A model generated the notes under the pieces. The model had not been told where the DNA came from. It saw nothing but the letters and a program-made list of their open reading frames with translations, and did not search any database. Positions 46,233-56,169 of a DNA stretch of 64,000 nucleotides are shown piece after piece; position 1 is the first letter of the stretch; each line of letters starts with the position of its first letter. This stretch comes from Scleroderma bovista. Taxonomy: Eukaryota > Basidiomycota > Agaricomycetes > Boletales > Sclerodermataceae. The stretch spans positions 100,934-164,933 of the forward strand of contig JAYMGJ010000131.1 of NCBI GenBank assembly GCA_037178675.1, read 5' to 3'. Both the position numbers and the translations under genes were made by a program.

Positions 46233-47208
46233 TCAGTGAGCAGAGACATGTGCAGCGTCAGCTGAGGCGGAACCGAGGATGGGAAGTGTATCTACTTGTG
46301 ATGCCCCAGTTTCCTCCAGTACGTGATTCCATCCCTTGCTGAGCGTTTGTTCCAATACCTGCACAGCGGGAACATCGAGGATCACCCTCCGCCATTTTAT
46401 CAAATCGTACACATGCAAGTCACTGACGGGCTTGAATTCCACGCCCGGGAGGTTCCTCCCAGCGAGCCTGAGAGCGGGATGCACCTGGGACTCTCCAGTA
46501 ACGAACAGTGTTCCCGTCGCCCATCCCATCAAGTCCAGTCTCCGCTTGAGCGTCCTCGTCTTGAGACAATACCAGTGCAAGCGTCGAACAACACCCAACC
46601 TCTGCTCCCTGAGTTTTGCAGACAGTGCGACCCTCATGCCCATCTGAACGACCTTGCGGTTGAGCTTTGTGCTGAAATCTCTGGGTTTGGGGCCAAAAGC
46701 GACTCCTCCACCTCGGAGCATTGGGCTTTGTCCGTCTCCAAGACGAGCCCTGCCCGTTCCTTTCTGAGGGCGAATTTTCCTGCCGGACCCTCTGACCTCC
46801 CCACGTGTCTTGGTGGACGCTGTGCCCTGTCGCTGAGAATCGAGGTAGTGGATTGCACACAGGTGGAGTATGTCTCTCCGGATGGGGTGGTTGAACACCG
46901 TAGGGTCCAAGGCAACAGCCTGGTCTTTGACCTTCTTTCCGCGCAAGGAAGATAGCGTCAGATACACTGGTTTGTCTGCGACTATGTAGAAATGAGACGG
47001 AGAACAAACGGAGGCAATGTGAGAGTACCGTTTGATTCTGTAGCAAGTGCATGGACGCTTCGGGACTGTGCCGGTGACTGCTTTCTAGCAGTCCTGATTG
47101 CCCCTCGCAGAGATTGTGTCGGTCGCTATCAAAATCGTATCAGTGGTGCTCTCTCTTCTCAGAATACTTGCGTACTTGGAGGAGAGACCGCCAGAAAGGA
47201 CACGACAT
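46233..47208 (-). CDS. Mitochondrial large-subunit ribosomal protein uL4m
   Basis: Component of the mitochondrial 54S ribosomal subunit, homologue of bacterial L4. Three exons (47176-47208, 47029-47125, 46233-46981) encode 292 residues. The start MSCPFWRSLLQ is followed by an Arg/Gln/Ser/Ala-rich presequence (RPTQSLRGAIRTARKQSP), as expected for import. The L4 core is complete: YLTLSSLRGKKVKDQAVAL, VFNHPIRRDILHL, GTASTKTRGEVRGSGRKIRP, QKGTGRARLGDGQSPMLRGG and the FGPKPRDFSTKLNRKV loop. This is the intact parent-like copy; a full decayed copy is at 28718-29636 and a fragment at 43480-43690, all on the minus strand. Confidence 0.93.
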
Positions 47209-47940
47209 AACTCGAGTGGTTTGTGAGTATGCTTTTGGTGAAAAACACTCTTTCCAAATTCGGACGCTCAGCAAGCTTTGTCTTCTTCATCACCATAACA
47301 CAGGCTCCAGAGAGCCGTTCTTGCCGACGGTAAGTACGCAATTTAATCTCTATTGAACATACAAGACGAATCTAAGCACGCCTGACAAGCCATGATACTC
47401 TGGACATGCTGTGTTCGTGCCCCACCACCGACTTGTGGTTTGAAGGGCACCAACCGCTTTGACCAGGTATCCCTCTTGCAGAGTGGCTGGATGATGGCTG
47501 TAATTTGCAATCGGAATCATTTCTCCCTGATGGTCATTCCAATACTGATGTTGATGTTGCAGGACATACGTCAAAGTGCCTGCCATGCACTCAGATCCAT
47601 TTGAAGGGGAACAGACAACCTTCAAACCACTTCTTGGGCAGCCAGCTAGATGTTGCTTTGGCTTCAAGGTACATACTTGAAATTAACTAGAATCAGACTG
47701 AGCCCAAGTTGACTGAGCGGGAGAGTGTCGGGAGTTCAGTAGCCTTCGGAACCCTTGATTCCCTCCTGCTGGGTCACCTATTGGTGGCCAGACTTTAACA
47801 GGTCTTGTTCTCTACGAAGCATGACAATACTAGTAGTGTGTCGGTGCATCATCGCAATCACGACAAATGGTGAGGAGAATTTAGCACGCGAGTCGGCCTT
47901 AGGAGTGGTATCAGGGATTGGATGACGATAAAATCTAATC
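47209..47940. other. Intergenic region with an unassigned ORF
   Basis: Contains the uL4m promoter. A minus-strand frame (47350-47667, YWNDHQGEMIPIANYSHHP among others) was not recognised and lacks a convincing start. Confidence 0.35.
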
Positions 47941-47955
47941 CAACGTAGGGATGAG

Positions 47956-48567
47956 AGAGAGAGAGAGAGAACATCTTTATTTATATCCCGTGTAAGCAAC
48001 AACAGAGAAATCTGAGTAAGACACGGCTGGTTGGAGTGAGATTATCTAATTTCCACCTGTGTCCATGAAGCCCTAGAAACACCTCACTCGCACTTGTAAC
48101 CCCCCACTACTGGGTTAACCCTAGTCACCAAACCAATTAGGTAACTGCCCATTAAAGGCTCCCTGACCACCATTAGAGGTTTGTCCCACCCGCCTGTTCC
48201 GACTGGCCAGAGAGGTGTGAATACTATTCTCGGACGGCTCACTTAGGTGGAGGTGCTGGTGGTGGCTGGTAAGTTAGTTTTTGGCTAGTATTTTAATCCA
48301 GGTTCGCGCCTGGTCGGGGTGACCCCTCCTAACTCCCACGGCCAACTTTGAGGACTGGTCCCATCGCTAAACTTGGCATATAGCTCCCATTATCCCATCC
48401 ATTGCCCACACTAATCTCGTAGGGCCCTCCAGTTCACCCTTGGTTGTGACGTCATTGTGATTCCCATGACGGCAAGTAGCAGTAAAAATGGGCTTGGGGG
48501 GGAGTTGAACAAGCAACTCACTGCACGAAGGCAGCCGGGGGTAACCGCTAGACCACCCGACCCCACC
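47956..48567 (-). mobile_element. tRNA-derived SINE, ~610 bp, with target-site duplications
   Basis: Flanked by identical 15-bp direct repeats CAACGTAGGGATGAG at 47941-47955 and 48568-48582. On the minus strand the 5' end (48567 downward) is a tRNA-like head with an A-box TGGTCTAGCGG and a B-box-like TTGTTCAACTCC. The 3' end is a (TC)n tail (plus-strand GA run at about 47952-47970). The head cannot fold into a proper modern tRNA. The body between has no coding frame. It lies about 140 bp upstream of the LARP7-type gene, in its promoter region. Confidence 0.88.
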
Positions 48568-48723
48568 CAACGTAGGGATGAGCTTGTGCACCAGTCTAAC
48601 CAGCTGGAGGTGTACCGTATTAGAAGGACCAGAGCTGTAGTAGTAGTCGTAATTGTGTTTCTTGTAGCCTGGGCACCCGTGCCAAGTCTCCTCGTCGCCC
48701 AAGACGGGCCTTGACTGAATCTG

Positions 48724-50486
48724 ATGTCGACGCCATTCGCATTTCTCCCTCGACAGCTCTCGCGAGCTACAAAACCACAGGGAGCAGAGCTCTCCAAAGC
48801 CTCATCTCTTCCTGCCCACCATACATCTCCACCAACCCCCGCATCCGACTCAGAAGACGACTCGAAGGCACCCGAGGACGTAGTCACGAAGGACTCGAAA
48901 GGCAAGGGACGCGCAGTCGAACTTCTTCACCATCATCCATCTCATCAGACCCAGGATGGAGTCGGCAGGGACATCGCAGCCCTCGCCCTGCTTGCCTTGT
49001 CGGACCACAGAATCTGGTCAGATGCCGATCTGCGCAGGAAACTAGACGAATGTCTACAATGTAACGATGCTTCAGCAGCAGGGTGTACGTGCGTTCTTCT
49101 TCCCATTTTTCACCGCTGATCGTGCAAAGCTCAATCACGCGTCCTACTCTGTAGTTGTGCCTATAAACTATCTCATTCGCAGACCGCCCTTCCGCGGGTC
49201 GTTGCCTGCTGAGCCGTCGGAAACGGAGGTTGTGAAAGCACTCCGGTCGTATGCGAGTGAGACGTTGGAAGTCCGTATGCTTGGCTCCGCGCCATCCTTG
49301 TCTGTCTGGTACGGTACTGGCAAGACATCGAGAAAAAAAGACGTTGGTGGGTACGAAGTGCGCAGGAAGGACTGGGAGACGCTTCGCGATCATCCTTTGC
49401 GTACGCTGCGAGCTGTACAGTGGGACGAGCGGACAGTGTACATGGTCAGCACATGTCTTGACCGTACATTGAACGTGTCTAATTGTGATGTCTTCAGGAA
49501 TGTGTACCGATACAGTACCGCAGCGATGCTGGCATTGCAAGATTTACACAGGCCATCTTACCTCCCCACACATCTCCACCATCATTGATACTTGTCCAGA
49601 ACGTCACACTCCCCGCGCACCACCAAGACAACCTGGGGGACATCCCAAAATGCAGAGGATACGCGTTGGTCACGCTCTCGACCATCGAGCAGCGAGACGC
49701 GCTTCTTGACAACTGGCCTTGGAAACGCCAACCGTCCAGCGCGTCGGACGAACCAGCTACGCCGGAAATCAAAGAAGCCAGGAAATTTGGATTCCGGGCG
49801 ATCTCCAAGACGCGGTGGGATCAGCTCAATGAAGAGTATGTTGCCTATCGACAAAAACTTGTAGATGAGGCATGCGAGTCGAACAAACGTGCATCTGCTC
49901 CCCGACCTGATATGCCTGCGCATACACAAGTGGAGGACGAGGAGTCTTCACCCCCCTCTTCGACTCCACAGACGACATACGCATCTCTATACCCATATGG
50001 CTGTGTCGTTTTCGTGCGGAATATCCATTCTGAAACGAATAAAACGACTCTCAAAACCCTGTTTTCCAAATCGTTTGCCGCTGCAGGACAGTCCAGTGGC
50101 CTCGACTACGTGGACTTTAACAAAGGCATGGACTCTGTACGTATCCAGTCGTTTAGATTTTGCATTGCAGAATTGAACTGTTACCTCAGTGTCATCTCCG
50201 TCTGACATCTCCTCACCATTCTACCGTACTAACGGAGCACTTTACCCACCATCCGACAATTCAATCGAATGGACTTGATGACACAGGCGGTACACCAGGC
50301 AAAGACGAAAAGGCAATCAACACGGAGATTATCCAAGGTAAAAAGGAGGAACTCTACTGGGAAAAAATTCCGGAGAAAGTACGCCGTCAAGCCGTCGAAA
50401 AGGCGATCCAAGCTCAGCGACCAGACAGATTGACATCTTCCAATGCTCCCCCACCTGCTCGAGAGCCTAGGAAACGAAAACGCTAG
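48724..50486 (+). CDS. La-related protein with C-terminal xRRM (LARP7/Pof8 type)
   Basis: RNA-binding protein. LARP7-family members bind the 3' ends of RNA polymerase III transcripts or telomerase RNA, and fission yeast Pof8 is a telomerase subunit. Exons 48724-49084, 49155-49444, 49498-50136 and 50190-50486 give 528 residues. The La-motif part is DHRIWSDADLRRKLDECLQC plus GFVPINYLIRRPPFRG and ETEVVKALRSYASETLEVRM, the GF junction created by a GTACGT donor. A central RRM-like segment (SLILVQNVTLPAHH, GYALVTLSTIEQRDALL) is followed by the C-terminal xRRM: YGCVVFVRNIHSETNK, YVDFNKGMDSCHLRL and the typical helix GKKEELYWEKIPEKV. The C-terminal REPRKRKR resembles a nuclear signal. Orthology to Pof8 rather than another LARP7 is inference. 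Confidence 0.8.
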
Positions 50487-50701
50487 GAATGATTTTGTGC
50501 ATGGACTAATGCATTCTATGGATATAATTACGATCATCGACAATATATATGCAAATGAATAGTATCCCTGCAAAAATAATAGGAAAACCAAAGGAGATGA
50601 AGCAGCCATGTGCATGAAGATCGTTATGCAAGCATTATCCCTGAGATAGTATGCGAGTGGTCCATCGGGGCACCATCCAATTTTGGGGATAGCTGTGCGT
50701 A

Positions 50702-52289
50702 TTATCTCTCACCCTCGAGGCGGAGTCTGTCTCGGACGCGGACCAGCGCCTCGCCTAGCTTATTCTCCCCTTCACCGTCGGGTCCTTCGCCCCAGTACTC
50801 GTTCGGATCAGCATAGACAAGGTCCGCAATCCCAGTGTTTAAAAGTAGGTGACGAAGATTGGGATGTTGTTTAAACTTGAGGTATAACACGTCGTCCAAC
50901 TAAGAAAAACATATATAAAAATGTCAAGACATGCAACCCCGGAGATCAAAAAACGCACAGCTTTGAGGAATATATGGCCCCAATCTGGACGCACGTGTTC
51001 ATGATACTGTGACGAAAGCCTATACACTTCGTCCGCATCTAAGGCCAAACGTATTCTCTCCGCAATATCGGGCTTATCCACGAACTTCATCGATTCGAGG
51101 AGATGCACAGCGCTGGGGTACGTTTTGTTCCTATGCAAGATCCGATGGCGAGAATGGTTCACGAATCCGCTGAGTTCGCCGAGATGGTTGAACTTGATCG
51201 GGGGCGGACGCTCACCGTCAGGGATAGGCGCTGGTGGGATCACGATGTTCGTTACGGTCGGAGTACGACGGTGGTGGTGATGGTCGCGTCTACTGCTAGG
51301 GCCGGGGTCGCCATGCCTATCCGCTTCAGCTACGCTATGCGAGCGGAAGAGGCCACCACCGCTCCTACTCCTTCCCCTATCTCTATCCCTCCTCGAACCA
51401 AACAGCGAGTCGAACAGGGAACCATCGCGGTGAGAGTCGTGGTGACGATGATGGTGATGATGATGGGGTTCTGACTCTAATGTGGCCTGCTGCCCATCCC
51501 CAGTATTCACCAAGTGTGGCAAGTCCCGGGGGAGACGATCCAGCACTTGCCGATATGGCGATCTCGCCCAGATGTCGTCTGGAGGTGGTGGAAGAGGGTT
51601 GTGGTGCATGGGACCTGGGAACGGAGGAGCTGAGGGGGCACGGGATGGCATCATAGGATCGGCTTCTGGCATCGGCATAGGTCCGTCTGCAGGCCTGTAG
51701 AAATTAGTAAAGCGAGTCCGAGAGGCATGCGTGTGCGGTGTGTCGATGGGAGGGGGAATAACAGGTGCCTGTTGAGTTGCACTCGACGTATAAGAACTCG
51801 GTTCAGGCATATGCATTGAAGGCTGCACCTGCGCAAATGGTGGCTGCACGGTGGCAGCCACCGGAACTACCGCGGGTGCTGGTACTTGTGCAACAGGTTG
51901 AGCAGCCGTAACGGGCACAAACGCCTGTGGCATGGCGAGTACCGGCTGAACGGTCTGCATGGGCTGCATGGGCTGTTGTTGGGGCTGCGTCACGAACGAG
52001 ACTTGGACTGGCGCAAATTGCGGTTGGGGCTGCGGCTGTGGATAGTGGGCTGTCACCTGGGGGTCTGGGGTCGATGTTAACGGCGAGATCTGCCTGTTAG
52101 GGTGTAGACCTGCACATCTCGCCATGGGAACGCACAAATTGGATATCCATACATCGCTGGAGGACGGTATGCGTATGCGGCAGAATAGGCCCGCCTTCTA
52201 CTCCTAGATTTTGGAAAGGTATCGTAGACTACTGGCACCATGCCTGGGGTCGGCATTGGGTATACTGGCCGAGATGGATTCGCGCCCAT
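50702..52289 (-). CDS. NADAR-domain protein with long Pro/Gln-rich N-terminus
   Basis: The NADAR (YbiA/DUF1768) fold is linked to ADP-ribose and riboflavin-intermediate chemistry. Exons 52153-52289, 50959-52093 and 50702-50899 give 489 residues. The N-terminal two thirds are low complexity: PQPQPQPQF, QQQPMQPMQ, a poly-His stretch (EPHHHHHHRHHDSHRDG) and RDRDRGRSRS. The domain follows: FVNHSRHRILHRNKTYPSAV, HLLESMKFVDKPDIAERIR, YHEHVRPDWGHIFLKA, LDDVLYLKFKQHPNLRHLLL and the ADPNEYWGEGP active-site region. Exon 1 joins exon 2 through a 59-nt intron (donor GTATGG), chosen because it alone keeps the frame. Fungal proteins with this arrangement are uncharacterised. Confidence 0.85.
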
Positions 52290-52648
52290 CTGGTATTATA
52301 TCGCTGAGGGGTGACAGTAGTGTGTATTAGAACTTTAGAAGATGAACTTGTCCCACGCAAACTTTGCCCGCCGGAGAATCGAGCTGCTCGCGACAACCAG
52401 TGGTGATGAAGGAAAGGTAGTTGGCTTTGCATACGCAAGGGACAGCGGATGTCCGTGATGAGATAGCAGGATCAACACGAGTTGCTGACTTCAAACACGC
52501 ACTCATTGGCACTCAATACTAAGCGGTCGAACAATCACAACAGAAAGTTAAACTTGTTTTTCTTCAAGGCGCCTCTCATATCAGACATGTACAGAAGGGT
52601 GGCTCCAGATCGTAAACAACACCAACAGATAACAAAGTTTATCGCTGA
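52290..52648. other. Intergenic region
   Basis: Promoter of the NADAR gene and 3' flank of SAP18. No element recognised. Confidence 0.35.
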
Positions 52649-53629
52649 TCAGTCATAGCGCGATGGCCTTCGTCTTGGTGGGCTTCGTGATCTAGAACCA
52701 GACGGAGAACGCCTGCCACCTCTTCCACCCCCCCGTCCACCACGATGGGGAGGAGAATCTCTCCTTGGATGTGGGGCGCGCCTCTCCGGCTCTCGAGTGC
52801 GATCAAAATCACGATCTCTGCCCGCAAAATCGCCTCGGCCACCACGACCGCGACCACCCGGAGGAGATGGGTTAGACTCACCCCGCCAGTGACCTCCTCC
52901 CCGGCCAGCTGAAGCGCGTGAGCCCCACCCTGCATCCACAGTACGTGCAGGTGGCCCACCCCTCCATCCATTTGCACCGGGAACCGGCTTGTTGGGAGCA
53001 GCCTCTCCTTGGACCACAGGCGCAGTTGCGCTTTTCGGGAGGATCACTGACACACAGAGATAGTCTCCTGGGACAAAACGAAGCTCCTCAAGTGACCTCT
53101 CCTCTTTCTCTCGCTCTGTGGGCTCTCTATTTTCGTTATCCATATCTTCCAACAGACGTGGGGCTGGAGATTCCAGGTTTCCGGGTTCACCAAGGATGTC
53201 CCTAGAGTATACCATACCCAGTTCTTTTTGAGCAAAACGTCCCCTATTTGCGGCGTCTGCATAGATGGCGCGGAATGAGCATTTGGCGAGTGGATGCCTG
53301 AGTTCTGGGATCTGAGGTGCAGCGTTGCGCAGGGTTGTTAGGACCTCTCGCAAAGTCGCGTCTTTCCTGCAATGAACTATAAGTAATCGTTGGCTTTGTG
53401 AAACCAGTAAATATACCAAGTGAAAATCTGTTGCTCATCGGTGGTTGGAAGCGTGCCTTCTTCGAACAGCGACAGTCTGTGAAACGTCCCCACTTTGACG
53501 AATGTGCGAATGAGGAAGGGCGTTGTCTGAAACACTCCGTAAGCACAAGTACTTGTCAAATACTGGGCAATGAACCTTTTCTCTCGATACAGTGGGTTGT
53601 CCAGTGGGTGCCGTGTCCATGTCTGCCAT
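52649..53629 (-). CDS. SAP18 with RGG/RS tail
   Basis: Sin3-associated polypeptide p18, part of histone-deacetylase and ASAP/PSAP splicing-related complexes. Exons 53576-53629, 53417-53526 and 52649-53366 give 293 residues. Signature: SREK-TTPFLIRTFVKVGTFH, EEGTLPTTDEQQIFTW, KDATLREVLTTLRNAAPQIP, KCSFRAIYADAANRGRF and LRFVPGDYLCVSVILP. Unlike animal SAP18 (~150 aa), the protein continues for ~130 residues in Gly/Arg-rich repeats (GRGRGGRGDF, GGRGGGRGGRRSPSGSRSRS), a typical RNA-binding tail in basidiomycete versions. Confidence 0.92.
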
Positions 53630-54372
53630 TGCGACCGTCGAGTGAGAACAAGTCCAATAGCAGAATGCGTGGGAAATATTTGCATTACCCCTCCATGCGA
53701 TGCTTTCAAACCAATACGTGCCACTTCTTAAGCAATGCTACTTGCCTTGACTATGAAGGGGAGACATAATACTGTAGGTGTCAGAATACTTCTTATTTGT
53801 TGGCATAGAAAGCTACATATATGTGGACCTGCTCGCACTCAGCTACGGCGACGACAATGGCGCAGGGGCACAGCAATGAGGACGAGGACGCCAATCTGGA
53901 TGATGCTGCTGCATCTACTACAACACCGACCTCAAACGATGTACGATGCTGAGGAAGGCCAATGATGGAATCACAGGTCTACCCATGGAGCTACGAGTAC
54001 CCTTGGTGAGTTCATTGCAACGGTAAGTACCCTTATACGGCCCAAGGGGCGTCTCAGGTTTAGGTGAAGTCCCAATATCCTTACCGTTTCCTTATCGCTC
54101 GTCAAGTGAACTTTGGCTGATCTACCGGAGTGTATCCCTATGTATGCAGTTTTTCATCTCACTTTTCTGATGACCACATGCGACACGAGCCCAACACAAT
54201 TATTAGTACAGGTAACCAGCCAAGCCAAGCAATTTTTTACAACAGCGACCCTCCAACGCCTTCCATACCATATTGTTTCTGGAGGAGCGATCAACCATTG
54301 CTGGGATGAAAGTCCTGAAAAATCTTCTCATGCGCCGCCAACGTTTCCTTCCTTTTGCATCCCGCATTCCTC
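53630..54372. other. Intergenic region
   Basis: No supported gene. A short plus-strand frame at 53821 (MWTCSHSATAT) has no domain. It holds the SAP18 promoter. Confidence 0.4.
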
Positions 54373-55079
54373 TCAACGGACCTTCACCCCTAGATGAATC
54401 TCTATGACATGGCGCGCGACATTGGTCCATCGCATCACCCGAGAGCACCCAGCCCAAGGGCAGGGAGCTCTCTGACGATCCTTGTGAGTGTGTCCATGCA
54501 TTCGGAGGTGTCTCCGGATGGACGTGGACGTGGCTTCCAGGGGGGACCCGCATCCAGGTGCCAATTGACAAGGAAAAGTTGTCGCAGGAAGCGATGGAGG
54601 GGGGAGGAGTTCCTGCCCATCACCTGGCTGGGATTGACCCAAAAGAGGACCACTGTCCATGTTCACGGCATTGGTGACAGTGTGGAGCGCTGACATAGCT
54701 GCGGATTAGAAAACTTAAATCCACACAGCCGCTTGTTAATGCGCTCACAAGGATCATAGTAGAGCGACATCATGTTGGTATCATCGAGTTGGCTAGGAAA
54801 TGGATGAGTGTTGTATACGCCATTGGCATACTGGCTCATGATAAAGGTAGCAATGTGCTGGATATGATGAATGTTATGAATGAAGTCAGAGAGGGGGATG
54901 GAAGTCAATGTCATGTTGGCATCAACTTGTTGGCTAGTAAATGGCTGCGCGTTGGTAGCATATACGCCATGAGTAGATTGGCTGGTGATGAGGGCAGCAA
55001 TTTGCTGGATCTGATAAATGTGGCAAATGAGGTCAGAGAGGGGAATGGAGGCATCCTGGGACATTGTCCTGCATTCCAT
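54373..55079 (-). CDS. Putative small zinc-finger protein with internal repeats (model uncertain)
   Basis: Two frames that probably belong together. The upstream frame (55079-54663) contains a ~45-residue module twice: SIPLSDLICHIYQIQQIAAL and SIPLSDFIHNIHHIQHIATF, each continuing through TSQ/MSQ...GVY to a DANM/DTNM end. The downstream frame (54696-54373) has two Cys/His groups, PCQLAPGCGSP...IRRHLRMHGH and PCPWAGCSRVMRW...RHVIEIH, in C2H2-like spacing. The upstream frame hits a stop before the second begins, and I found no convincing intron of normal length. Agaricomycetes have many such short C2H2 proteins of unknown function. It may be two exons or a broken gene. Confidence 0.45.
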
Positions 55080-56169
55080 GCATCCTGCAGGTCACAGCTT
55101 TATGTAGTGTTTCTAAGAAGGGAGGCAACGCAAATGATCACCCTCATGCCCCATCTTCATATTATTTAATACAGTGTGTAATGGGAAACCGCCATGTTCA
55201 CCGACGAAATAAGAAAGAGACAGTTTCCAACTATGTAGACGTAAGTCCCGGCAACCATTTGGCGACCCGGAAGAACAAAACACTATGTAGTGCGCTTCGG
55301 CACTCCATCGCTTCGGAGCGGTCAACTTCATTGGGTGTCTGGACAGCGGGGGACGGGTGGACATCGTTTCCTGCACGATCCCGCAGGCATGATACCCCAA
55401 TCAGCATTTGCACAGTCCCATCATGTACGATCAAACTGCATTGCTCACACCAGCTTGAGGGGATACCCAGCCAGGCAGGTCCGAGAAGAGTGCTCTCCCT
55501 CGAATTCGGAGCACACATGGTGGAGATTACATAAATCCCACCTGCAGGGAAAGAGACTCATGTCTGAGGGTGAGAATTGAAAACCACAGTTCATAATCCT
55601 GCCAATATTGTCTTGTTCCAGGTAACCTTTTTAGTACAGGTGATGTGATAATCGCAGAAAGGACATAAGTAGGGGGCGGCAAAGTCCGGAACGTTAGGGG
55701 CGGCGTTCCCACGATTTACGGGGGTGACAGAGACCTTGCCAAGCAAGGTGATGGCACCAGTTAAGGGTAAAGGACACCCGGAGGATGTACTTGGTTAGGG
55801 ACCCCAGTTCACTGGGGAAAAAAGGAAATTATGTGATGCACGCATTTGCATCGAGTTTGCTGATCTGAGTGATGTCCGTTGCATATTCTAGCAAGATCCT
55901 AGATACCCTCAAATATCGTACGAATCATCTGATTATTTCGACATTATACGGAGGTTATAGCCTCACCCACGTAGCCTCAGATCTCTTATTTGGCCTAACA
56001 CCATTTACACATTTATTTATTTCTGCATGTGCTATTGATAATGCTCGATATATCTTTTGGTCTCTCCGATCGTCTAAGTCCCACCATCCCTTGGGCAGCT
56101 CACTTGTACACAGCAAAACTGCAACTGGGAATTTGGAATGAAGCGGAAGGTGAGTGGGGGATCCCAGAT
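55080..56169. other. Gene-poor region left of the transposon genes
   Basis: Frames at 55231-55518 (minus) and 55064-55534 (plus) overlap and show no domain. This stretch should include the left end of the DNA transposon, but I could not identify a terminal inverted repeat. Confidence 0.35.

Noticed and set aside
46323..46955. 210-aa plus-strand ORF
   Set aside because: Antisense shadow of the intact uL4m gene.
48480..48567. A functional tRNA gene on the minus strand
   Set aside because: A- and B-box-like strings are present, but the acceptor and T stems do not pair properly, and target duplications plus a (TC)n tail show it is a SINE head.
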